From assembly GCA_049999805.1 (NCBI GenBank), contig JBNGIO010006317.1:598493-661661 (forward strand): a stretch of DNA of 63,169 nucleotides, written 5' to 3'. Position numbers and translations under genes: made by a program. Numbering within the stretch: position 1 is the first letter of the stretch; every line of letters starts with the position of its first letter. Shown in pieces: positions 35,541 through 45,363 of the stretch. The notes beneath the pieces were generated by a model. The model was given only the letters and a program-made list of their open reading frames with translations. It searched no databases and was not told the DNA's origin. This stretch comes from Folioceros fuciformis. Lineage: Eukaryota > Anthocerotophyta > Anthocerotopsida > Anthocerotales.

Positions 35541-36370
35541 CCTAATGGTTCTAATTTCTCTTTTTGGAAGTTTCGTGTTAAGGTTGCCCTTTTAGATGAT
35601 TGGTCTATTGTTGATAGTTCTGAGGTTTATCCTCAAAATGGTACCCTAGCAGAACAATTATCTTGGAGGCAAAGGAATTCAAAAGCTCTCATGCTTTTAA
35701 TTGGATCTATTGAAGATCTTTGTCTTGGCCAACTTATGACTAAGACTACTGCAGCAAACGTGTCGTGTGGCAGGTGTTGCTTTCTTCTTATGAGTTGCGT
35801 GGCTTGGCGCACTCTCAAGCCAATCTTGCTCGACTCATGGATTTTAAAATGGGGGTGTTTCAATCAGTTAAAGACTTCATTGATCAATTTACTTCTCTCA
35901 TTGTGGATTGTCAAGCTTTTGGATTGGAGGTGTCTATGGAAATGCAAATTTTTCATCTTCTTCGAGCATTGCCTTCTTCTTATGAGACTTTCAAATTGTC
36001 CTTTAATAATGGTGCTCTTCCTCTTACTATTGAAGCTTTACAAGATTTATTGTTCATTGAGGAGTTACGACAGAAAAAGATACGATCTGATGCTGGTCCA
36101 GATGAGGCCTTGCTTGGCTATCCAGCGAAAAGGCAACACCTTTCTCAAAGTGGGGACTGGCATCCTTTTGTCCACAATAATTCTCGTTTTTCTTCTTCTC
36201 AGGCTTATGTGGTACCGTAGTTTTCTGGATCATCATCTCATCCAACGGGACCTATTATTTGTTTTCGATGTCATCGGCTAGGGCATATTGCTCGTTTCTG
36301 TCGTTTTTCTTCTTCTTCTTATTGGCGTGATCTTACTATTACTGAAGAAGAGAAAATGAAAAGAATCTAG
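35541..36370 (+). mobile_element. Ty1/Copia gag relic with zinc knuckle
   Basis: The start FSFWKFRVKVALLDDW, then RNSKALMLLIGSIED, FKMGVFQSVKDFIDQFTSL, LLRALPSSYETF and ALQDLLFIEEL, is the UBN2-type gag of plant Copia elements. A CCHC zinc knuckle, C-FR-C-HRLG-H-IARF-C, lies at 36260-36301. The frame shifts near 35765, and a TAG at 36218 separates gag from the knuckle. No protease, integrase or RT follows, so this is a truncated gag-only fragment. Confidence 0.85.
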
Positions 36371-36647
36371 TTGAGACTGTGAACAAGCCAGTGATCCCCC
36401 TTATGTTTAATATTCGTGTTGTTGCTCACTTTGGACGGAGTTCAACTCTGCATGCCATGTTCAGGTTGTTGCAATGCGCACAACTATTTGCGCATTTCTT
36501 CCTTCTTCAAGGATGGACCATGTTAACACGGTCGGTTGGACACGCGCCCCGTGTGGTGTGGTAAGGTTGCACCCACTTCCGCATGAGTCCGATCTTTCAT
36601 GCGAATTTAAAGGGGGTGGTAGTCGGTGCAGCCACTGTAACCCGAAT

Positions 36648-36914
36648 GGGAAATGCGCAGCGGTGGAAGCCGTTCACTGCGACAGCCGGTCGCGCTCCTC
36701 ACTGCTCCATCACCAGTACGGCTCCACTCACGAATTGCCACTCTCAGGAATTGCAGCGCAGTAATCGAGAAGAAGCCGGAGAAACGGGGAACAGCAGTCA
36801 TTGGAATCTTGACCTGAATAAAGAATTCTGTGGAGAAGGATGCTGCAGAGTCCCATCGATCTCAAAAGCGTGTCCATCCGCAGTCCAGGCCGGGGGCAGA
36901 GTCGAGTCGTGGAG
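36648..36914 (+). repeat. 5'-flanking block shared with the GDSL gene at 43717
   Basis: The 5' flank of the first GDSL gene resembles, with gaps, the minus-strand flank at 43718-43974. Shared strings include ATGCGCAGC, CCGGTCGCGCTCC, GCAGTAATCGAG and GTGGAGATG-like ends next to the ATG. The duplication that made the two genes therefore included promoter or leader DNA. Confidence 0.65.
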
Positions 36915-38589
36915 ATGCCAATGGGAGCTCCCACAATGCGAGTGCTGGAATTTGTTATCCTCATGTGCCGGATTTCTGTTCTGCTCTTGATCCCCGTCCC
37001 GCTCAACGCGAGTCGGCAAGGCTATAATTTTGAATGCCCGGCGGCGATTTTTGGGCTTGGAGACTCTCTGCTGGACACCGGGGAGTTGCTGCGAGCGTTC
37101 CCATCGCCAGCGTTGGCGCTGTCAGGAAACCCACCTTACGGCAGCTCGTTTCCTGGCTACCCGACTGGCCGCTACGGTGATGGCAAGCTCATGATCGACT
37201 TCATCGGTGAGTGAAGCTGGTGTATGGATCTGGGTTCGTCGTGGCCTGGTGCAATGACCGGATAATTTGCCAATGCCGGTTGACGGGTGCACCGACTGTG
37301 CAGCGGAAGGAGTCGGTCTACCCCTTGTCCATCCCTATTTCGCAAATCTTGGAGCTGAATACAAGCACGGTGTGAACTTCGCCGTCGCGGGATCCACTAG
37401 CCGGAACACTCCGATATCTGTGCCATTCTTCCTTGCTTTTCAGGTGGACCAGGCACTCTTCTTCCACTCCGCATCTCTTGCACGCTCGAAACGGCTGTTG
37501 CTCCCACACTCAGGTTACGAAGGATTGATCATCTTCAGTGCCTTGCAGCTTTTTGTATCCAGATAGGCTGCATGTCTTGACTGCGGCTACTGTCTGCGTG
37601 CAGCGCCAGGGCCTTCTTCCTTTACTCGCCGCGGCCTCTACTACATCACATCGGGCGGAAATGACATCATCTTGCACCTCGCGCTCGGAGGCCCCGTCGC
37701 CCGGCTTACAATCCCTACCATCAGAGCTGTGATCTTACCGGAAGTTGTTTCCAACATTTCCGCCGCCGTCACTGTAAGTAACGTGTGCAGGTCTTGCGGG
37801 GTTCGGTTGTTGCAGTTTCTGCAGGAGGAGCCTCCTGGAGAGTAGTCTCGAGCCCGGAAGGGAAGGGACAGGAATTGCCTGAAAAGATTTCAGGATACCT
37901 CCGAAACTGAGTGAAGCGTTTTTGTTGTTGCCTCTCCATGGCAGCGACTGTATGAAGAGATTGGAGCCAGACAGTTTGTGGTGTGGGGCATTTCCGCTGT
38001 GGGATGCACCCCTGCTCTTCTGACTTTGCTGCAAACAGATCCTGAGGCTGGTCCGCTCGATGAGCTCGGATGCCTGGAAGGCGTCAACAACCTTGTCCAG
38101 GAATTAAACTCGCAACTGGCAGCAGGCATCCAAGGACTGAGACAGAGCCTTCCAGATGCCCTCATCATCCTTGTCGACTTCTACAGCATCACGCGCAACA
38201 TCACAACCGATTACCGAAACTACGGTAACTTAGCATCGCCTTGATCCAGCCTGGAATTCAAAATTCCTGGAAGTGAATGTACATACGAAGGGAGGTTCGG
38301 TAGCGGTGCTTGCAAACATCCGAAATGTTTCTTACCTTTCTGTGCAGGATTCAAGGAGAAGCTGAAGGCGTGCTGTGGCTCGCCCACAGGTCCCTACGAC
38401 TACAACTACGATCCAACCGCTCTATGTGGGATGCCTGGGGCAAACTTTTCTGTCTGCGCTGAGCCTGCCAAATATATCAGCTGGGATGGAGTTCACTACA
38501 CACAGGCGGCTTACAAGCTTATGGCAGAGGCTTTCCTGAGTGGACAGATCTTGGATCCGCCAATTCCGATATCCTCCCTTTGCAATTAG
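36915..38589 (+). CDS. GDSL esterase/lipase, copy 1
   Basis: Five exons join to 397 aa: 36915-37206, 37304-37513, 37604-37773, 37945-38224 and 38348-38589 (TAG). A signal peptide (MRVLEFVILMCRISVLLL) predicts secretion. Block I IFGLGDSLLDTGE has the nucleophile Ser at about residue 51; GGND appears in TSGGNDI, and the Asp-His pair in SWDGVHYTQAAYK. The family hydrolyses esters of lipids or cell-wall components, and substrates are seldom predictable. The ATG at 36915 aligns with the start of copy 3; an in-frame ATG at 36840 and one at 36936 are alternatives. All intron positions and phases equal those of the other two GDSL genes here. It is the closest relative of copy 3, in opposite orientation, both ending QILDPPIPI. 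Confidence 0.92.
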
Positions 38590-38687
38590 CAAGATGCTAA
38601 ACGCAGGTAGTTAAAAGCAACAAACAAAGGAATCGCAATCCTGCCTCAAGTTTTTTGAACAAACCTAATTATAACAGCATTGGGTCT

Positions 38688-38772
38688 CAGCTTGTCGTGA
38701 GAAAGGACACCAAAGTATTTCAGCTTGTGGTGAGAAAGGACACTAAAGTATTTCAGCTTGTGGTGAGAAAGG
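38688..38772 (+). repeat. 33-bp tandem repeat, about 2.6 units
   Basis: Units 38688-38720 and 38721-38753 plus a partial unit to 38772 all begin CAGCTTGT and differ at a few bases. Each would encode QLVVRKDTKVF. It lies between two convergent GDSL genes. Confidence 0.85.
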
Positions 38773-38906
38773 TGAAGAGCCATTCATTATCGTATTATGT
38801 CAAGATGAAGCTTGTCTTGCGCATAGTGGACAAAAGGGACACCATACTGAAGAACCATTCATTATCGTGTTATGTCAAGATGAAGCTTGTCTTGAGCAAA
38901 GTGGAC
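38773..38906 (+). repeat. Duplicated 59-bp segment with 75-bp period
   Basis: Segments 38773-38831 and 38848-38906 both run from TGAAGA to GTGGAC and differ at a handful of positions. The 75-bp offset is a multiple of three, so one frame stays open through both copies and the preceding 33-bp repeats. Confidence 0.85.
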
Positions 38907-39038
38907 GTGTGGATTGTATTAGAGTAGGATTTCATTGCACTACTGGCTAGCACCATTTAGAGGATGGTAAAAAGTAGATGGTATTAGTCATGCTTAGCTT
39001 CTTATATCTCCAGCCATGACATTCTTAAACTGGACAAA

Positions 39039-40658
39039 CTACCCCAGCCTGGTGCTCACATTCAAATGGCACTGCTGGGCGATGTTCACAGACGGCGTGA
39101 CAAGGGTTCCATCCAGGATCGCATTTGCAAACAGCCTGTACGAGGCTTCCGTGTTGTGGATCCCATCCCACCAGACGTACTCCGAGGGATTACTGCAGAG
39201 GACCGTGTTGCCTGCTCCACAGAACCCCGTGATATTGAAGTTGTAGCCCAAGGCGTCTGGAGATCCACAGCACACTAGGAATGCCTCCGTAAATCCTGAT
39301 CACCAAAGCATGCGCCCATGTTATAAGATGATGGGTCGTGAAACAGGTGATGAGGCGGGGATCCGGAGCAGCCCTACGAGGACCTTACCGTACTCCTGCG
39401 GGTTTTGCTGCACATTGTAGATGGATGTGTAGGAGTCCGCCTCCAAGATTAGTATCTTGTTATAGGCGACTCGGAGTTGTTGGAGCGCCGCCGCGAGGAG
39501 GATGTTTATTTGGGTGACAAGGGAGTTCACTCCTTCCAAGCAGCCAGTATCCGCGCTGTATCCAGTTTCAGGTCTACTCCGGAGCGAGGAGTTGCTGAGC
39601 GCGACTGGAGTGCAGCCAACGGGAGGGACGCTCCACACTATGAACTGGCTGGCGCCAACGCCCTCGTGGAGCCTCTGCAACGATCACAGATTAGTCCCCT
39701 CACCCTTGAGAGCTTCGGATCGATTGATCGAGACGATGTACGTGCGGCGCCCCGGTTCCGAATGTGTGAGTGATTACCCCGATCGCTTTAGAGACGTTGC
39801 CGACGATCTGAGGAGCGATGACATCGGTGAATGTCTGAAATGGTGTGTTCAGAAACAGCTGGTAGAACACGTCGTTTCCTCCGGCTTCTATGTGATAGAG
39901 CCCTTTCTTGTTGAAAGAAGACGGCGCAGGGACTGTGGCAGGCGTTCCATCGTCCAGACCAAATGTTGAGACAAAACTCAAAAGGAATCCGTCGTGCCCA
40001 ACAAAAGAAGATAGTCTGCGCCACCCACCTGGGAATGGTATGCTCCCGTTCTGAGCTCTAGCTGCGAAGTCAAACATCTGATCCACCTGTTCTGGCAGAT
40101 TCCACGGGACGAAGGTCGGGACCGGCTCGGTCTCGTTTCTGGCTGTAGCACCGGCGACAGCGAAGTCCACCCCGTGAGTGAAGTCGGCTCCGACTGCGCT
40201 GGGGTTGAGGCTGTCGAAGTAGACTGATAGCACTTGGTTGAAAAAAGCCAGAGCTGAGGTCGCAGATTTAAAACACCGCGATCACACGAAATGAGACAAC
40301 GCACCATTCAGCTTCCATGCATGAGACAACAGTACATTCTGCAAATGTTTCTCTTTATGTTACCGATCCAGTCGATCACGAGCCTTCCATCGCTGTATCT
40401 GCCTGTAGGGTAACCAGGATATGTTTCTCCGTAGGGGGGAAAGTTGGAAGGGGTTGTGGGCAGCACTGTACCGAGCTCGCCTGTATCCGACAGCGAGTTC
40501 CCAAACGCGAATATGGCTTCGGGGCAGATGAAGGAGAGGCTTTTCCGGACTTCTGCTGGGGTGTGCAGCGTTTGGACATCCTGGAAGCTGCCCGGCTGCA
40601 CATGTACAGACAGAAGCAACAGGCCCAGGCAAAGCAGCAAGGTGGCAGGTGACTCCAT
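39039..40658 (-). CDS. GDSL esterase/lipase, copy 2 (GNSL variant)
   Basis: Five exons join to 405 aa: 40658-40364, 40253-40029, 39932-39778, 39674-39389 and 39295-39039. The N-terminus MESPATLLLCLGLLLLSVHV is a signal peptide. Block I reads FAFGNSLSDTGE: Asp of the name-giving GDSL is Asn, but the nucleophile Ser (about residue 55) is kept. GGND (EAGGNDVF) and the catalytic Asp-His (WWDGIHNTEASY) are present, so the enzyme is probably still active. Sequence is clearly more distant from copies 1 and 3 than they are from each other, but the five-exon structure and phases are the same. The C-terminus extends past the usual end (VNIAQQCHLNVSTRLG). Confidence 0.9.
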
Positions 40659-41239
40659 CCTTAGAGAAATCGACGCAGGCGGTGTGGCTGATTGAGATGC
40701 CTTGTATGTAGGCACCTGATGCGCTGCTTCGAAGTCTGCACCAGTTGATACCCCAGCGTGGTAGGCTTGACAGTTCACCCCACATCGATCACGCGATGTA
40801 GCATGCAGTGCCGTCCGCACTACTCAGATGCTGTCTGTATTGGGACTCTTCCATGCCATGATCGCACTGTGCCGTTAAAGCTGCGGAGATATTCACTAAC
40901 CACGTGAAGAAATTAGGATGAGTGTGGCATCAAACTTCTGCGTGCCATGCGAAGTCGACTGCCGTACACAAAGGTGGTTCACCAAGCCAGTCGACACTAT
41001 ACGTGCGCTAGGCAGAATTCGCACCTTGGTGTGGAGCTGGGATGACAAGTGTCCTAACCAGCGACACCAGACCACAAACAGGCAACAAGCCGAGTCGAGT
41101 CGAGTGGAGATCGGTAAAGCTGGTTCTGGCAGGTGAGCAGGGTCGGAAATGGTCTTCGGGTGAAGCAACACAAAGAGTCGAGCACTTCCACGTCCCAGAA
41201 AGCTAAATGTAGGTTGAGGCGGAATTTCCAACCATGGTC

Positions 41240-41830
41240 GTCGCCAGGAGTCTTTTCCAGCAATGGTCGGCCAGGAGCTGGAGTACTTGTGGCAACAACG
41301 TTATTTGTTCCTGACCATGTAGTGGGACAACAGACGAAGTAAGAGTTGCCGATCACCTGACTTCCTGCGTAAGGGCTACGGCGAGGTGCTGTGGTCAAAC
41401 AAGTTAAGGCCAGCTTGGCTTGATGAGCAGACCAGTTTGCTTGGCTATCCAGATGGGTCGTGTTGCCTCTTTTTCCAAGTCCACCTCTTCGAATAGGCCC
41501 GAACCTGGCAGGCGTGCAGGAGTCGGAAAAGGGCTTCGTTACGGCTGTAACCGTAAGCACGTTATGTGATCAGGGAAGCTTCGTGAGGCGGTGACGTTGA
41601 ATGCACTGAATTCTAGATATGCTGATGAGCAAGGTCTGGGACACGAGGCACTTGCTCTGTATGGACAGATGGAATAGGAGATCCAGATGATTTTGGCTCA
41701 CCATGTTACATTTTCCTGCCTTTTAAGGGCCTGCTCCTACACTGCTGCTTTACAGAAAGGCAGGCAGCTGCACACATTGATTGTGGAAAGAGGCCTAGGA
41801 CTGCTGGATGATGTAATACAGTTACGTAAC
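41240..41830 (+). pseudogene. PPR pseudogene fragment C with PDF motif
   Basis: The fragment retains a PDF-type leader: QELEYLWQQ, then WDNRRSKSCRSPDF and GYGEVLWSNKLRPAWLDEQ (about 41270-41430). A TAG replaces the first W of WWDNR. After further frame changes come TAVTVSTLCDQGKLREAV (about 41537-41595) and PPR remains HEALALYGQME, VTFSCLLRACS and ALQKGRQLH (41645-41785). Most of the PPR array and all of the DYW domain are missing. It sits between two GDSL genes and matches copies A and B, so it is a third, shorter relic of the same family. Confidence 0.8.
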
Positions 41831-42056
41831 TCATAGCTGAGCAGAGAGGCTAACAGGATGACCTCCTCTCGTCACAACATAGAGAATCAAAATCTAGTGA
41901 GTCTCTTGAGAACGAGAGTATTTTAGAGTACTGAACAGATCAGTTGATGTCCACAACTTTGAGCACACCAGTTTCTTTCAAAGGATGTTGAAAGTTACAA
42001 TTTGTGAACCAGAGCCATTTTGATTCTTGCTTGACATGCAGCAGAATACATCTGGA

Positions 42057-43717
42057 CTAACAGACGGAGGCTATCGGGATTGGCGGATCCAAGATCTGTC
42101 CTGTGAGGACAGCTTCTGCGACAAGCTTGTAGAAGGCCTCTGTGTAGTGAATTCCATCCCAGCTGATATACTCTGCAGGGTTTTCGCACACAGAAAAATT
42201 TGCCCCTGGCATTCCGCATGGAACGTTTGGATCATAGTTGTAGCCGTAAACGCCTGTGGATGAGCCGCAGCACGCCTTCAGTGGCTCTTTAAATCCTGCA
42301 AAGAAAGCCAGGAAGCGTTAGAGATATGTGGTTGGCATCGAGGCTATATACATCCTTTCTGACATTCACGTTCTGGACTTCGAGAGTTTCCAGCCTATTC
42401 TGCCGCATGCCCTACCGTAGTCTCCATAGTGCGTTGTGATGTTGAGCGCGATGTCGTAGAAGTCGACAAAGATGACAAGAGCATCTGGAAGGTTGTGTCT
42501 CAGACCGTGAACGCCTGCTGCAAGTTGCAAGTTTACTTCCTGGGCAAGGGCATTGATGCCTGCCAGGCATCCGTGGTCATCGATCGGACCGGCTTCACGC
42601 ACAGTTTGCAGCAAGGCCAGTAGAGCAGGGGAGCATCCCATAGGCGCAAGGCCCCAGACCATAAACTGTCTGGCTCCAATCTCTTCGTACAGTCGCTGCC
42701 ACGGAAAATCAAAGACAAAGGTTTATTACACCAGTCACTCGGTTCCAGTGGCATTCTGAGATCTTTCATCATGTCTGGCGATCCATCAGGAATCCCTTGC
42801 CATTCATGTCCGCCAGTCCTGCCCATGGTAAAGACGCACGTACAGTGATGGCTGAGGAAATGTTGGAAACAACTTCTGGTCCAATCACGTCTTTAAAAGC
42901 ACCAATTGGAAGCTTCACAGGGACGGGCGTGGCGCCTCCCGGCACGAGGGCCACTCGTATGTCATTTCCCCCCGATTTGAAGCTGTAGAGCCCGCGGTTA
43001 GCGAAGGAAAAAGGCCTGGACACTGCACACACCACGCAAACTACAGACACGTAACTCAAATGGAGAATCAGCTGTGCAAGGCACGGGAGATGAAATCTCC
43101 AAAACTGATCAATTCCTCCAGTGCGTAACCTGAGGCTGGAGGCCGATCGATGCTTGCAAGAAACGTGCGGTGGAAATAGACCGCCTGGTCCACCTGAAGA
43201 GCAAGAAAGAAAGGCACAGGAGCCGGAGTGTTCCGAGCAGTGGATCCCGCAGCAGCGAAGTTCACACCCTGGTTGAAATTGGCTCCAATGTTCTTGAAAT
43301 AGGGATCGAGTAAAGGAAGACCGAGCCCCTCGGCTGCACAGTGCGTGCAATCAGATCATCGGCAACCATCAAATGCGGCCACGACGGCACAGATCCACAC
43401 ACCCGCTTCACTCTCTCACCGATGAAGTCAATCATGAGCTTGCCGTCGCTGTAACGGCCAGTCGGGTAGCCAGGAAACGTGCGGCCGTAAGGCGAGTTTC
43501 CTGACAGCACCAACGCCGGCGACGGGAACGCTCGCAGCAGCTGCCCGGTGTCCGTCAGAGAGTCTCCGAGGCCGAAAAGCGCCGCCGGGCATTCGAAATC
43601 ACAGCCTCGCGGACTCCCGTTCACCGGGGCATGGATCAACACAAAAACAGAAATGCAGCGGAGGAGGAAGAGCAATTCCAGCACTCGCATTGCTGGAGCT
43701 CCCACTGCCATCTCCAA
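42057..43717 (-). CDS. GDSL esterase/lipase, copy 3
   Basis: Five exons join to 399 aa: 43717-43420, 43333-43130, 43022-42844, 42695-42416 and 42295-42057 (TAG). The start MEMAVGAPAMRVLELLFLLR begins a signal peptide. Block I is LFGLGDSLTDTGQ (Ser at about 53), GGND is in KSGGNDIRV, and block V is SWDGIHYTEAFYK, so the catalytic set is complete. It ends LTGQILDPPIPIASVC, nearly the same as copy 1. Relative to copy 1 it is inverted, with copy 2 and PPR fragment C in between. Secretion is predicted; the substrate is unknown. Confidence 0.92.
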
Positions 43718-43974
43718 GACTCAACCCGCCGCCTGGCGTGGACTCTGGATGGATGGACAGATCTTGGGACGCCGGGACCATGCGCTTCCGTCTCCACACA
43801 TCGTTACTCGGGTCTTTGAGTCCAACGACTGACTTGCTGCAGTTCCGCTTTTCCCCCATGGATCCTCGATTACTGCCTTGCAATACCTGTTGTTGGTTGA
43901 GCCGTAATTACGATAGAGCCTGAAGGGAGCGCGACCGGTTGATGCAGTGACCAGCTCCCACGGCTGCGCATTCC
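43718..43974 (-). repeat. 5'-flanking block shared with the GDSL gene at 36915
   Basis: This is the minus-strand counterpart of 36648-36914. It keeps ATGCGCAGCC, AACCGGTCGCGCTCC and GCAGTAATCGAG in the same order relative to the ATG. Confidence 0.65.
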
Positions 43975-44644
43975 TACTCGTGTTTTTAGTCGCTGCACCG
44001 TCTCCCACCTCTCTCGAATCGCGTGCGAGAGCGGACTTTTTGTGAAGAAGCCGGTGCAGTAGCCTCACGTCAAAGGGATGGCTGTGTCGGACCGTGTTTG
44101 TTTTGTTTACTTTGTGAACGCGCTTCACTTTTTGTTTGTTCGGAGGAAGGGAATGCACTAGCACTACTAGAAAAAGGGGCACATTTACTAAGGGGGTTTG
44201 TAGGCATGCAACGTTCTGCAAACTTGGAATTCTTCCTTATACCTTTATTATATAGATTTTATTCTAAGTTTTGTAGTCAAGTATAGTCAAGAATGTTCTT
44301 TTGTAGGTGGCATATGATTTATTATCGTATTACTACTTTTTTAAATAAATGTGTCATAATCCTATGGAATACCTATGTCGTCACCGTGTTGCTGCATCGA
44401 TCGCATGCAACCCATTACTTGAATCACAGCTTTTGCTTTTGGGACACGCAATTAGTGCATGAGTGGATGGAACCGGTTAACACGCTTGAATCTCTCTTGA
44501 AATCAGACATTGAGCCGACTCGGCCTTGAGCTCGGTGGCTCCGCTTGGGCTTGAGCACTACTGCGTCAGAATTTGCCGTCTGCGGGCTTCATTGACTATG
44601 TTGGAGGCATATCGAAACATACAATGGTGGATAAATTTGTGAGG

Positions 44645-44649
44645 AAAAA
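44645..44649 (-). terminator. Possible Pol III terminator of tRNA-Ala
   Basis: A T5 run on the minus strand lies about 40 nt after the tRNA 3' end. No earlier run of four or more T was seen. Confidence 0.4.
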
Positions 44650-44689
44650 GAATCGAGAGAGTATTCCTCCAATAAACACATTTTACCAA

Positions 44690-44762
44690 TGGAGATGCGG
44701 GGTATCGATCCCCGTACCTCTCGCATGCTAAGCGAGCGCTCTACCATCTGAGCTACATCCCC
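44690..44762 (-). tRNA. tRNA-Ala (anticodon AGC)
   Basis: The 73-nt minus-strand sequence folds as a complete cloverleaf. The acceptor is GGGGATG with CATCTCC (one G-U) and discriminator A; the D arm is GCTC-AGATGGTA-GAGC; the anticodon stem CTCGC/GCGAG encloses TTAGCAT; and the T stem is CGGGG/CCCCG. The loop places AGC at positions 34-36, read as Ala. There is no intron and CCA is not encoded, as is normal for nuclear tRNA genes. The T loop (ATCGATA) differs from the usual TTCGA start. Confidence 0.95.
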
Positions 44763-45363
44763 TGATATGCAATTGCATCATACGTTGTTTATTTAAAAAA
44801 ACAGTTCTTGGACTTTTATTACCAAGTTATTCTAAGGAAGATGAAACAAGAGCTCCTAACCACCATAGAAAGCCAAATATCCCTTCCCTTGTCAGCATGT
44901 AAGTAATTGGGCTGAAACACCAACTATTTCATAGTTGTCAATGAAAACCTTAATATGTAGTGATAGTTTTCTTCTAAACCGTTTTAGGTATAAACCAAGA
45001 AATAACATTACTTTATGACGCCTCCCGAAAACTCGACTTCCCTAAAAAATATTCTCTTTTGTTTTTGAGTAAATAGAACCCGGTACGTCTGGATTCCGGA
45101 ATGGTCGAATATATGAAGCTTAAAAATCATCCCTCCCTGTGTCCCCGAGGCTCGTGTGATTCTGTTCCGGTGACTCTTTTCTGTCCTTCCCACTTGGTCC
45201 AAAAAAACAATAACAAAACAAAAAAATATCACAAGTTGCATCGTCGTGTGTAATGTGAGGAGAAGTCTCCAAACAATTTGCAAACACGGCACACGAGTCA
45301 CTCGGGAAGGCCCAGCCCAAGCACAAGCCCTGGCCCCAGAGAGTAGTGAGGGACCGATGCATT
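44763..45363. other. Intergenic spacer
   Basis: AT-rich sequence between the tRNA and the end of the F-box gene. It includes the tRNA 5' flank and the likely 3' UTR of the F-box gene. No other feature is seen. Confidence 0.4.

Noticed and set aside
40308-40820. Longer GDSL copy 2 start upstream of 40658
   Set aside because: The in-frame extension has no homology, and the ATG at 40658 begins directly with a signal peptide.
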